Positions 17,675 through 26,130 of a DNA stretch of 64,000 bases are shown here, piece after piece. The notes beneath the pieces are model-generated. The model was not told the DNA's origin, did no database searches, and saw nothing but the letters and a program-made list of their open reading frames with translations. Source of the stretch: Lacrimispora celerecrescens (GTDB lineage Bacteria > Bacillota > Clostridia > Lachnospirales > Lachnospiraceae); contig NZ_JPME01000026.1 in the NCBI RefSeq assembly GCF_000732605.1, forward strand, positions 1-64,000. The letters are read 5' to 3'. The stretch's first letter is position 1; every line of letters begins with the position of its first letter. The translations under genes were made by a program, and so were the position numbers.

Positions 17675-18124
17675 ATGAAGAAGTTTAATTTTCCACTTAA
17701 TACAGTATTAAACTATAAGGATCAGGTTCTTGATAATTTAAAAAACGAACATGCCCAAATTGTAGATAAGGTGGTCAGGCAGGAAAAAAAAGTTGAGGAT
17801 TTGTCGGACCGAAGAAGAGATGCCTGTGCCCGGCTACAGGCAGAGATAGGCCAGGGGATCACTGTTAATATGATGAAGGAATATGGAACCTACATTACCT
17901 TCATGCAGCAGAAAATTCTTACCGAACAGGGAGTTCTTCAGAAATTGCAAAGAAGAGAGGAACAAAAACGGGAGGAAGTGGTGGAGGCCAGAAAAGAAGT
18001 GGTTTCCATTGAAAAGCTGAAGGAAAAGAAGCTTTTGCAGTATAACAAAGAAGTTCTGCGCAGTGAGGAACTATTCATTGAAGAGTTCGTTTCCAACACA
18101 ACCTCAGTACATGGAAGCAGGTAA
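17675..18124 (+). CDS. fliJ: Flagellar export chaperone FliJ
   Basis: The 149-residue, strongly charged, almost wholly coiled-coil protein starts FNFPLNTVLNYKDQVLDNLKNE, as expected for FliJ. FliJ acts as the stalk inside the FliI hexamer and contacts FlhA. GGGGAAAGGGAG precedes the ATG. A small CTGCCG/CGGCAG hairpin (18127-18148) lies between it and fliK. Confidence 0.88.
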   Translation: MKKFNFPLNTVLNYKDQVLDNLKNEHAQIVDKVVRQEKKVEDLSDRRRDACARLQAEIGQGITVNMMKEYGTYITFMQQKILTEQGVLQKLQRREEQKREEVVEARKEVVSIEKLKEKKLLQYNKEVLRSEELFIEEFVSNTTSVHGSR

Positions 18125-18197
18125 TCCTGCCGTAAAAACTTTCGGCAGCTACCATAAAATCAAATGCTTAACGGCATGAAAAGAAAGGAGTGAGAAA

Positions 18198-19457
18198 ATG
18201 ACAGAGGTAAAAAACAGCAGTGTGGATTTGTTATCAAGACAGATGACTGGCAGTAGGAAAAAGGAAGAAAAGACTGTTAACAGCCTATCCGAGTTTAAGG
18301 CCATGCTGAAAAGCGGTAATCAGAAGAAGGATGGAAAAAGCCCGGAATCAGGGGATTCCTCTGATGATAAGCTGTCTGCGTCAGAAGCAGCTTCAGAAGC
18401 TGCGGCTCTGGTTGCTGCGGCAGGTATGGCGGGAATTCAGGATCCGGAGGAAAAGTTCCAAATGGCCGGACAAGATCCGACGATGCAGATTATGGATACC
18501 GTCGGAGCGGCTGAAGCACCAGTCCTAGAACCGGAAGAAGATGGAAAGATCCAGACAATGGATTTATTCCGTACTTTGGATCGGTTCCGCTTTCACCAGC
18601 TGGCTGAAAAGAGCATGGGAACTGAAAGTCTTGAAGATGGAAATTTGGGAACTTTAGCGGACAATTCAAAGGAAATAGCGAAGCCCCTTTTCCAGGAAGC
18701 AATGATGCAAAAAACAGGAGAGAAAAAACCTGTGATTCAGGATATTGCCGAACAGAATCCGGAAACAACTATAAGCTCTAAAGGGGAAAAGGATACGTTA
18801 CCGTTGCAGCAGCTATTGAAGGCAGCAGAGACCGTTTCAGATTCACCAAAAGAGGAACCAGCGGTAAATCTTCATAGGAGTAACTCCCTGGAGAAACCAA
18901 CTCATGTAGAAGAAGATCAGGAGAAAATCCAGGAAAACCATCCGGAAAAGCCTTATGAGCCGGTACGTTTTTGGAATAATTCTACTGCAAAGCCAGAGGA
19001 AGTCCATATGTCTGTAAGTGCAGATAATTCGAAAGAATTGGAAGCAAAGCTGTCGGAACAGATTTTAAAACAGATTCGTGAAGGAAATGGGGAACTGGAT
19101 ATCCAATTGGAACCTCATAACCTGGGAAAAATTAGGATCAGGGTTTCCTATGAGGATAATCAGATCAGCGTTTCTCTTCTGTGTACGGAAAGCAGGACGT
19201 TAAAACTCTTATCCCAGTCAGCGGGCGATTTAGGTTCCATTCTGGAATCCAATTTAGAGCGGCCCTTCCAGGTTCTGGTAGACAAGCAGGAGCCAGATTA
19301 CTTAAATCAGCAGCAGGAACAGGGCAGCAGACAAGAACAGCGTGGGCAGCATCAGGAAAGCCAGAGGGAAGAAAACAGCGGAGACTTTATACAAAAGCTG
19401 AGACTTGGAATCTTTGAGTCGGAAAGCGCTGACGAAAATGGCATTGGTTACAGATAA
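18198..19457 (+). CDS. fliK: Flagellar hook-length control protein FliK
   Basis: The 419-residue protein has a long, Glu/Lys/Gln/Ser-rich, low-complexity N-terminal ruler region. The compact Flg_hook domain follows (about 275-365) with the conserved GELDIQLEPHNLGKIRIRV stretch. FliK is secreted during hook growth and switches FlhB specificity. The tail after 370 is Gln/Glu/Arg-rich. It precedes flgD as in other clostridial operons. A second, more divergent FliK-like gene lies at 55847. Confidence 0.9.
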   Translation: MTEVKNSSVDLLSRQMTGSRKKEEKTVNSLSEFKAMLKSGNQKKDGKSPESGDSSDDKLSASEAASEAAALVAAAGMAGIQDPEEKFQMAGQDPTMQIMDTVGAAEAPVLEPEEDGKIQTMDLFRTLDRFRFHQLAEKSMGTESLEDGNLGTLADNSKEIAKPLFQEAMMQKTGEKKPVIQDIAEQNPETTISSKGEKDTLPLQQLLKAAETVSDSPKEEPAVNLHRSNSLEKPTHVEEDQEKIQENHPEKPYEPVRFWNNSTAKPEEVHMSVSADNSKELEAKLSEQILKQIREGNGELDIQLEPHNLGKIRIRVSYEDNQISVSLLCTESRTLKLLSQSAGDLGSILESNLERPFQVLVDKQEPDYLNQQQEQGSRQEQRGQHQESQREENSGDFIQKLRLGIFESESADENGIGYR

Positions 19458-19468
19458 GGAGAGAAACG

Positions 19469-20074
19469 ATGGCAAATGTAAATGGAGTTAATCCGAATAG
19501 TTATCTGGAAGCTTTTAAGGAAAGGGCGAAAACCACCAGTAACAGTGAATTAACAACAGAGGGGTTTTTCAAGCTTTTGGCAGCACAGCTTCAAAATCAG
19601 GACATGTCAAGCCCAATGGATAACTCAGAGATGATGACTCAGATGACTCAGATCGCCATGATGCAGGCTATGAATAACTTCTCCACTGCAATGGGAGATT
19701 TTGCCCAGGTTAATACAATCAATTATGGAACCTCCATGATGGGAAAAGACGTTATGCTTGGAGTTCAGGAGAAGAATGGATCAATTAAAAAAGTCACGGG
19801 AACTGTAACGAGAGTCGATATTTTTAACGGCGTGCCAACTATTTACATCGATGACGATGATAAGACAGGCTATCCGGTTTCCAGCATTATGTCTGTTTAT
19901 GAAAAAGGGCATAAGCCTCCGGATAATGTGGATGATCCAGATAAGGGCGATGGAGTCAAGGATCCGGATACAGATAATAATACCGATGGAACTAAGGATC
20001 CTGATACAGGTAATAATGTCGATGGAACCGAGGATCCGGATGCAGATAACAAAACCGATGCCAGTACCGAGTAG
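19469..20074 (+). CDS. flgD: Flagellar hook-capping protein FlgD with acidic repeat tail
   Basis: The 201-residue hook cap protein has the FlgD N-terminal motif (FFKLLAAQLQNQDMSSPMDN, about 29-48), then a short beta domain. Residues about 150-201 are an unusual Asp/Asn/Thr/Gly tail made of imperfect repeats around DPDTDNNTDGTK. The tail is encoded by related 36-bp units (about 19955-20060) and resembles calcium-binding type repeats in composition. I have not seen this in ordinary FlgD. Confidence 0.92.
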   Translation: MANVNGVNPNSYLEAFKERAKTTSNSELTTEGFFKLLAAQLQNQDMSSPMDNSEMMTQMTQIAMMQAMNNFSTAMGDFAQVNTINYGTSMMGKDVMLGVQEKNGSIKKVTGTVTRVDIFNGVPTIYIDDDDKTGYPVSSIMSVYEKGHKPPDNVDDPDKGDGVKDPDTDNNTDGTKDPDTGNNVDGTEDPDADNKTDASTE

Positions 20075-20094
20075 AATGCGGAAGGTGATGATTA

Positions 20095-20469
20095 ATGCTA
20101 GGCAAAATAAATCAGCATGAGGAATTAAGGCAGTTAAAGCTGCGGAATGCTGCCGCAATATCAAAGCCGGCAGGCAGCTTTAATGAGATCCTTCAAAGCA
20201 GGATTGATAAAAAGGAAGAACTCCAGTTCTCCCGCCATGCTGCTGAGCGGGTCAATCAGCGCGGAATTGAAATGTCGGATTCATTTATACAAGATCTGCA
20301 GTCCGCAGTGGAAAAGGCTCGTTCCAAAGGTGCAAAGGACGTGGTGATTATCAGTGACAGAGGTGCATTTATTGTCAATGTGCCCAATAATACTGTGGTA
20401 ACAACGATGTCCGGCAGTGAAATGAAAGAAAATATCTTTACAAATATTGACAGTGCCGTCCTATTATAG
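20095..20469 (+). CDS. Flagellar operon protein, TIGR02530 type
   Basis: The 124-residue protein matches the small conserved flagellar operon family placed between flgD and flgE in clostridia and bacilli. The core FSRHAAERVNQRGIEM (about 44-59) and the tail VPNNTVVTTMSGSEMKENIFTNIDSAVLL are recognisable. No signal peptide or membrane segment is seen. Its role is not established; position suggests hook assembly. Confidence 0.85.
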   Translation: MLGKINQHEELRQLKLRNAAAISKPAGSFNEILQSRIDKKEELQFSRHAAERVNQRGIEMSDSFIQDLQSAVEKARSKGAKDVVIISDRGAFIVNVPNNTVVTTMSGSEMKENIFTNIDSAVLL

Positions 20470-20550
20470 CTGGACCATTTATGGAGGCTTTTCCTGTGTG
20501 TCCGATTGACAGCAGGAGGAAGGCGTAAAAAACAAAGGAGAATAAAAGCT

Positions 20551-22200
20551 ATGGTCAAATCAATGTTTGCCGGTGTGGCAGGTCTCAGAACTCACCAGGC
20601 CAAAATGGATGTTATCGGTAATAATATAGCTAACGTAAATACATGGGGATTTAAGGCGGGAAGCATGTCCTTTAAAGACACCATGTACCAGAATACTTCA
20701 TCTGGTTCAAAAGGCAGTACAGCTGCCGGCGGTTATGGCGGCACCAATGCCAATCAGATAGGATATGGCGTAACTACTGGAGTTATTTCCTATGATTTTT
20801 CTATGGGAAGCCCGTCACCATCTGCCAGAGGCCTTGATTGCTATATTGACGGTACAGGGTTTTATATTGTAGGTCCTATGGTTGGGGACGGAGAGGGATT
20901 TACCCTGGAGGATTCCGATGTCATTTCTTCCAAAGGCCTGTCTCTTTCCAGAGTAGGGCAATTTACTGTGGATAATCAGGGATATCTGGTTGATGATTCA
21001 GGAAATTATGTTTATGGATTTTCAAATACCAGCAGCGATTATTCAGGAAGCGATAGTTTTGATACCACATCATTAAAACCGCTGAGAATCCCTATGGAAT
21101 CAGATATGGCAGCGATAGGTAATAAGACTGCAGCGGAAAAGGTAAATGAAGCAAAAAAAGTTCTCGAGGAAGCAAGAGCAAACTTGAGTAAACTGAATTT
21201 GGATCTAGCAAATACAAGGGATGAGTATATTGCGGCAGATAAGGCATATAACGATGCAAGTGAAAAAATTGTTATTGCTCCTCCGGATCCAGCTACTACT
21301 ACTATTAAAGAACTAACGACGGCGCGTAATACTGCAAAAGATAAGATGAATGAGGCTTATCAGCTTTGGCTGGATGGCAAAAATGATCCGGCAAATGCTG
21401 ATAAACTAAAAAGTGATTATGACGCTGCGAGAAAAAAGTATGAAAAATCAGAATATGACCTGGTTAAGGCTCAGGCGAGCCTTCGGGCGCCGAATGCGCT
21501 GTCAGCTGCAGAGAATGCAACTAAGAAACCAGACGTGATCTGGGAGGAGTATGAAAAGGCTCTTGATGATTATAATGCTCCTGCCCCTACTGGCGGTACA
21601 CAAACACTGAAGGATAAATTAGATGAGGCCAGGAAAGCATTAGACGATCTTCAGACGGCTTTAAGTAAAATCGAACCAGATTCTTTAGAAGGCAAACGGG
21701 ACTCCACCTACCAGGCCGTAAAGAAGGCTGAAGCCCTGGTAAAAGCAGCCGAAAATACGGTAAAAGAAGCAGAGGATAAACTTGAAACAGCACAGAAGAA
21801 TTCTACGAGCACAGAAGTGGGCAATGCCGGTACAAGCGAAGGGCTTGCCAAACTGACCAACTATACTGTTCTGCAGGATGGTACCTTAACAGGTAGTACC
21901 GAGAATGGCACTACAGTTATCGTTGGTAAGATTGCCTTAGCCGGTGTTCAGAATGTCAACGGCCTGGAAAAGACCTCAGGCTATTATTATGTACCAGGCG
22001 GTAATGCAGGTAACATAAGCATTTATGAAGCCGGAGGCACTCAGGGCCGAATCATGTCAAATTATCTGGAAATGGCAAAGGTGGATCTTGCGACAGAGAT
22101 GACAGATATGATCACTACCCAGAGAGGATTCCAAGCTAACTCAAAGATCATTACAGTTACAGATCAGATGTTGGAAGAACTGGTTAATATTAAGCGGTAA
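20551..22200 (+). CDS. flgE: Flagellar hook protein FlgE with large coiled-coil insertion
   Basis: The 549-residue hook subunit has typical ends: MFAGVAGLRTHQAKMDVIGN with NIANVNTWGFK at the N-terminus, and TDMITTQRGFQANSKIITVT at the C-terminus. The usual LKPLRIPMES and TVLQDGTLTG..VGKIALA strands are present. Between them, residues about 191-427 (21121-21830) form a highly charged Ala/Glu/Lys helical region with heptad-like pattern (AEKVNEAKKVLEEARANLSK and further blocks). This replaces the normal beta-rich outer domain. An in-frame ATG at 20506 exists, but AAAGGAG sits 9 bases before the ATG at 20551. Confidence 0.93.
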   Translation: MVKSMFAGVAGLRTHQAKMDVIGNNIANVNTWGFKAGSMSFKDTMYQNTSSGSKGSTAAGGYGGTNANQIGYGVTTGVISYDFSMGSPSPSARGLDCYIDGTGFYIVGPMVGDGEGFTLEDSDVISSKGLSLSRVGQFTVDNQGYLVDDSGNYVYGFSNTSSDYSGSDSFDTTSLKPLRIPMESDMAAIGNKTAAEKVNEAKKVLEEARANLSKLNLDLANTRDEYIAADKAYNDASEKIVIAPPDPATTTIKELTTARNTAKDKMNEAYQLWLDGKNDPANADKLKSDYDAARKKYEKSEYDLVKAQASLRAPNALSAAENATKKPDVIWEEYEKALDDYNAPAPTGGTQTLKDKLDEARKALDDLQTALSKIEPDSLEGKRDSTYQAVKKAEALVKAAENTVKEAEDKLETAQKNSTSTEVGNAGTSEGLAKLTNYTVLQDGTLTGSTENGTTVIVGKIALAGVQNVNGLEKTSGYYYVPGGNAGNISIYEAGGTQGRIMSNYLEMAKVDLATEMTDMITTQRGFQANSKIITVTDQMLEELVNIKR

Positions 22201-22213
22201 TAATCTTATGTAG

Positions 22214-22246
22214 ATTAAGGGAGGCGGTGACAGCCGCTTCCCTTAA
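22214..22246 (+). other. Stem-loop between flgE and flbD
   Basis: ATTAAGGGAGGCGG pairs with CCGCTTCCCTTAAT (one wobble) around TGACAG. No T-run follows, so an RNA-processing or mRNA-stability hairpin insulating the abundant flgE message is more likely than a terminator. Confidence 0.6.
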
Positions 22247-22262
22247 TGAGAGGAGTTGAGCC

Positions 22263-22466
22263 ATGATTCGTCTAACAAGACTGAACGATGAGGAATTTGT
22301 TATCAATTGCAGTCAGATTGAGCGGGTTGAAACCATACCGGAGTCCAATGTAATAATGGTTAATGGGAAGCATTATGTGGTAAAAGAAAGTGTAGATGAG
22401 ATCCTTGACCGGGTGATTGAATTCCATGCTCAAATATATGCGCGTGCGCAGAAAAAGAATGTTTAA
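22263..22466 (+). CDS. flbD: FlbD/SwrD family protein
   Basis: The 67-residue protein starts MIRLTRLNDEEFVINCSQIERVE, the family signature. In Bacillus subtilis the homologue SwrD increases motor power and sits between flgE and the downstream export genes. Here it sits directly before motA, which fits a motor-related role. GAGAGGAG precedes the ATG. Confidence 0.9.
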   Translation: MIRLTRLNDEEFVINCSQIERVETIPESNVIMVNGKHYVVKESVDEILDRVIEFHAQIYARAQKKNV

Positions 22467-22499
22467 TCCAGGTACTGCCTGGAATATAGGAGGTTACTT

Positions 22500-23309
22500 A
22501 TGGATGTATCATTGATCATTGGCTGGGTGCTGGGATTCGCATTGATTATCTATGGAATCGGTATGGAGAAGCTTGTAAATTTCTTGGACATGCCCAGCGT
22601 TATCATTGTTGTGGGAGGTACAATGGCAGCATTGATAGCCAGCTTTCCGTTTAAAACCCTGGCACAGATCCCAAAACATATCGGAATAATGATCAGCTCC
22701 AATCGGTATAATTCGGAAGACGTTATTCATACCCTGGTAGATATGGCGAAAACGGCTAGAAAAAAGGGGCTTTTGGTTTTGGAAGAGCAGGCTTCTACCA
22801 TCAAAGATCCTTTTCTGAAACAAAGTGTTATGCTGATTGTAGACGCCATGGATGCGGAGAAGATCAGAGAGATGCTGGAGAGTGAAGTGGCAGCCATGAT
22901 AGACCGCCATGAGCAGGATGTCAGCATTTATGACAGAGGATCAGGAGTTGCTCCGGCTTTCGGTATGATTGGCACACTGGTGGGATTGGTTAACATGTTA
23001 AAGAGTATGGATATGTCAGGAAACGGATCAAACAGCCTTGGAGCTGACATGTCAGTAGCCTTGATCACCACATTTTACGGTTGTATTCTGGCTCATTTAA
23101 TGTTCAATCCTATGGGCAAGAAGCTACGTATCCGCAATGAGGAAGAAGTTTTATATAAACAGATTATTATTGAAGGCGTTTTGTCCATTCAGGCAGGAGA
23201 TAATCCCAAGTACCTGGAGGAAAAGCTGTTATCTTACCTGTCTCAGAAGCAGCAGGGAAAAATCACAAAGAAAAAGCCCGGTAATGAAGGAAGCGTAAAT
23301 GCTGACTAA
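22500..23309 (+). CDS. motA: Flagellar motor stator protein MotA
   Basis: The 269-residue protein has four membrane helices, two near the start (about 4-20 and 30-50) and two around 150-205 with PAFGMIGTLVGLVNML. A cytoplasmic loop carries the charged residues that touch FliG (MIDRHEQDVSIYDRGSG). It forms the proton channel of the stator with MotB. It is encoded inside the fla/che operon, as in many clostridia and unlike B. subtilis. GGAGG precedes the ATG. Confidence 0.95.
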   Translation: MDVSLIIGWVLGFALIIYGIGMEKLVNFLDMPSVIIVVGGTMAALIASFPFKTLAQIPKHIGIMISSNRYNSEDVIHTLVDMAKTARKKGLLVLEEQASTIKDPFLKQSVMLIVDAMDAEKIREMLESEVAAMIDRHEQDVSIYDRGSGVAPAFGMIGTLVGLVNMLKSMDMSGNGSNSLGADMSVALITTFYGCILAHLMFNPMGKKLRIRNEEEVLYKQIIIEGVLSIQAGDNPKYLEEKLLSYLSQKQQGKITKKKPGNEGSVNAD

Positions 23310-23310
23310 T

Positions 23311-23370
23311 TAGATTGCGAAAGAGGAACGCCCTGAGGGCATACCTTGATGCCAAAAGAACATGGGTAGG
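23311..23370 (+). repeat. Copy 1 of a duplicated hairpin element, upstream of motB
   Basis: The core 23323-23347 folds as GAGG-AAC-GCCC-TGA-GGGC-ATA-CCTT. A similar stretch precedes fliR (28841-28900), with GCCC/GGGC replaced by ACCC/GGGT, a compensatory change. The flanks (ATGCCAAAAG here, ATGTCCAAAAAG there) are also alike. Confidence 0.6.
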
Positions 23371-23392
23371 AAAGTGAAAAACAGGTGGTTGT

Positions 23393-24160
23393 ATGATTAA
23401 GAGAAATAAGCAGCCGGAGGAAACTGGAAGCTGGATGGATACATATGGAGACATGGTTACATTGCTGCTGTGTTTTTTCGTTCTTCTGTATTCCATGTCC
23501 TCCATGGATCAGACCAAATGGAAGAAGCTGGTGCAGAGCTTTAATCCAAGTGCTTTGGAAAGCATTGAGTCCAATGTTAACGAAAGCGAGGGGGAATTCC
23601 GTGGAGACCAGACAAAAGAAGAGGTCTCGGATTTTGACGCATTATATACGGCTCTGAAACAGATGGTGGAAGAGAGAGGAATGCAGGATTCCGTAGAAAT
23701 TACCCGCGGAGACGGTTTCACTTTTATTTCATTCCGCGATAAAGTATTTTTTGACGGGGACAGTTCTGTGCTTCGGCAGGAGGGCAAGGACATCCTTGAG
23801 CAGTTTGCTGCCGCAATGACGCAGGTGGATTCTTCCATAAAAGAAGTGCAGGTTTTGGGACATACCTCCCAGGGAGACCCAAACAGGCCCAACAATATCC
23901 GCAATGACAGGATGCTTTCCGCTCAGCGCTCCGCAGAGGTTGTTATCTTTCTCCAAAGCAGACATGCTGTTTCACCGGAAAAACTGGTGAGCGCCAGCTA
24001 TGGCCAGTTCCGTCCTATTGCGCCTTTTGATACGGAGGATGGGAGAGCGCAGAACCGCCGCGTGGAAATATTGATAACCAAGAGTGATACGGTAGAAAAA
24101 TCCCTGGAAGAGTATTACAACCAGATATATCAGGATTATCAGAACGTGCCGGTTAATTAA
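23393..24160 (+). CDS. motB: Flagellar motor stator protein MotB
   Basis: The 255-residue protein has one membrane helix (about 19-38) containing proton-carrying D20 in MDTYGDMVTLLLCFF, then a periplasmic OmpA-like peptidoglycan-binding domain (about 110-235). That domain carries VFFDGDSSVLRQEG, VLGHTSQGD and the NDRMLSAQRSAEVV helix. It anchors the stator to the wall. The 83-bp gap after motA contains a duplicated hairpin element. Confidence 0.95.
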   Translation: MIKRNKQPEETGSWMDTYGDMVTLLLCFFVLLYSMSSMDQTKWKKLVQSFNPSALESIESNVNESEGEFRGDQTKEEVSDFDALYTALKQMVEERGMQDSVEITRGDGFTFISFRDKVFFDGDSSVLRQEGKDILEQFAAAMTQVDSSIKEVQVLGHTSQGDPNRPNNIRNDRMLSAQRSAEVVIFLQSRHAVSPEKLVSASYGQFRPIAPFDTEDGRAQNRRVEILITKSDTVEKSLEEYYNQIYQDYQNVPVN

Positions 24161-24183
24161 AAAATGAAGCGGGAGTGAAACAA

Positions 24184-25203
24184 ATGGCTGAAGTATTATC
24201 CCAAAGTCAAATTGATGCGCTGCTCAATTCCCTGCAGGGAACAGATGAGCTGAGCCAGGATATTGATAAAAATGAAGATGAAATAAAATATAGGAAATAT
24301 GATTTTTACAGTCCTAAAAAATTTACAAAGGACAGGCTTAAAGTTTTAGGAAGTATATTCGACAATTATTCCAGAATTGCGGGATCCCAGATAAACAGTC
24401 TGTTTAGGACTTCCAGTGAACTATCGGTCGTTACGGTAGAGGAGCAGCGGTATTATGAATTCAGTAACGCTCTCAGCGATAATGATGTCCTTACCCTTGT
24501 CAATGTGTCTTTGCCGGATCATTCCAAGAATCCACCGCTTTTAATCAATGCAAGCATGCCATTAATGCTTAGCTTAATCGACCGCATGCTGGGGGGCTTG
24601 GGGAAGGAAACTAGTGTTGGCCTGTCTTATTCTTATACAGAAATAGAGATGGCTTTATACCGTAGAGTGATCCAATATGTGATAGCTCCATTAAAGGATT
24701 CCTGGTCAAGTTATATTAATCTTAATTTTGAACTGGAGAGGTTGGAAGAAAACCCCAGCATGTTCCAGGAAATCGGTGTGGATGAAACCATAGTAATTGT
24801 CGTCATTGATGTGGAAATGGAAGGCTGCTCTGGTAGACTAAGTCTTTGTATACCAGGAAATCTTCTGATAAACACATTCAGTATTATAGACAAGCGAAGA
24901 GCCAGTGCTATGGGAGATGAAGAGAATAGTCAGGATACAAAACTTGAAATCCTAAACAACATCAGGGCCACTGACTTAATGGTTCGCGCTAAAGTAGGAG
25001 AGTCCGTCATTACTCTGGATGATGTTTATAATCTTCATATAGGAGATGTTATCAACTTAGGAACGCCTAAGGAATCCGACATCAAGCTGTATGTGGAAGA
25101 CCAGCCATGGTTTAAGGGACAGTTAGGTGTTCACAAGAGGAATACAGCAGTTCGGATTGAAGGTCTTGTAGAAGAAGGAAATTACCAGGCTGGTGAAAAC
25201 TGA
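24184..25203 (+). CDS. fliM: Flagellar motor switch protein FliM
   Basis: The 339-residue switch protein starts with the CheY-binding peptide LSQSQIDALLNSL, followed by the CheC-like middle domain (about 40-230; GLSYSYTEIEMAL) and a C-terminal SpoA/FliN-like domain (about 250-330). A GTG at 24175 is in frame but overlaps the GGGAG ribosome site; the ATG at 24184 has correct spacing. Confidence 0.95.
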   Translation: MAEVLSQSQIDALLNSLQGTDELSQDIDKNEDEIKYRKYDFYSPKKFTKDRLKVLGSIFDNYSRIAGSQINSLFRTSSELSVVTVEEQRYYEFSNALSDNDVLTLVNVSLPDHSKNPPLLINASMPLMLSLIDRMLGGLGKETSVGLSYSYTEIEMALYRRVIQYVIAPLKDSWSSYINLNFELERLEENPSMFQEIGVDETIVIVVIDVEMEGCSGRLSLCIPGNLLINTFSIIDKRRASAMGDEENSQDTKLEILNNIRATDLMVRAKVGESVITLDDVYNLHIGDVINLGTPKESDIKLYVEDQPWFKGQLGVHKRNTAVRIEGLVEEGNYQAGEN

Positions 25204-25251
25204 GTCAGGGATTATATAAAGAATTTAGGATAATAAAGGAGATGCAAAAAA

Positions 25252-25611
25252 ATGGCGAAAATATTATTGGTGGATGATGCGGCATTTATGAGAATGATGA
25301 TTAAGGATACGTTGTCTAAAAACGGTTATACCGATTTATACGAGGCTTCTGACGGAGCTCAGGCTGTGCAGATGTTTTCCGAAATCACTCCGGATCTTGT
25401 AATTATGGACATTACAATGCCGAACATGGATGGTCTGGAAGCATTAAAAGCGATAAAGGCGAAATCCCCAGATGCAGCGGTTGTTATGTGTTCTGCAATG
25501 GGACAGGAGAGCATGGTAATCGAAGCGATTAAATCAGGTGCCAAGGATTTTATTGTAAAACCCTTTAAACCGGACAGAATTCTTAAAACTGTCACAGGCA
25601 TTATTGGTTAG
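25252..25611 (+). CDS. cheY: Chemotaxis response regulator CheY
   Basis: This 119-residue single receiver domain has D8/D9, phospho-acceptor D53 in IMDITMPNMDG, S81 and K103. It lies between fliM and flgC/fliY. It should be phosphorylated by CheA (53583) and bind FliM/FliY at the motor. CheC, CheD and FliY in this window would shorten its signal. Confidence 0.95.
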   Translation: MAKILLVDDAAFMRMMIKDTLSKNGYTDLYEASDGAQAVQMFSEITPDLVIMDITMPNMDGLEALKAIKAKSPDAAVVMCSAMGQESMVIEAIKSGAKDFIVKPFKPDRILKTVTGIIG

Positions 25612-25634
25612 TTTTACCGTAGAGGAGGGGTCAA

Positions 25635-26081
25635 ATGTCATTTTTAAGTTCCATGAACATTAGTGCGTCGGCAATGACCGCCCAGCGGCTTCGACTGGAT
25701 ATTGCATCGGAGAACATTGCTAATATAGATACGACGAGGACGGAAGCAGGTGGACCATACCAAAGAAAAATGGTGGTGCTTGAATCCAGGAATGAAAATA
25801 ACTTCCGAAAAATTATGATGAATGCAGCCGGCATAAGCAGGCAGCAAAGCACAGGAGGCGTCAAAGTTTCACAGATAGTGCAAGACACCAGTCCCTTTAA
25901 GTCCGTCTACAATCCGGAACATCCGGACGCGGATGAAAATGGCTATGTGCAGATGCCTAATGTGGATTTGCTAAAAGAAACAGTAGACAGTATGTCTGCA
26001 TACCGGTCCTATGAGGCCAACATAACAGCATTTAATGCCATAAAGATGATGGCCTCCAAGGCATTGGAAATTGGAAAGTAA
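25635..26081 (+). CDS. flgC: Flagellar basal-body rod protein FlgC, displaced from flgB
   Basis: The 148-residue proximal rod protein starts FLSSMNISASAMTAQRLRLD, carries ENIANIDTT, and ends with the usual DLLKETVDSMSAYRSYEANI helix. The family gene normally sits between flgB and fliE; here it is about 13 kb downstream between cheY and fliY. GAGGAGGGG precedes the ATG. The sequence looks intact. Confidence 0.95.
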   Translation: MSFLSSMNISASAMTAQRLRLDIASENIANIDTTRTEAGGPYQRKMVVLESRNENNFRKIMMNAAGISRQQSTGGVKVSQIVQDTSPFKSVYNPEHPDADENGYVQMPNVDLLKETVDSMSAYRSYEANITAFNAIKMMASKALEIGK

Positions 26082-26130
26082 AGCGTGACTTGGCATAGAG
26101 GGCTAATGAGTATAAAGGGAGAAAAGTTGT

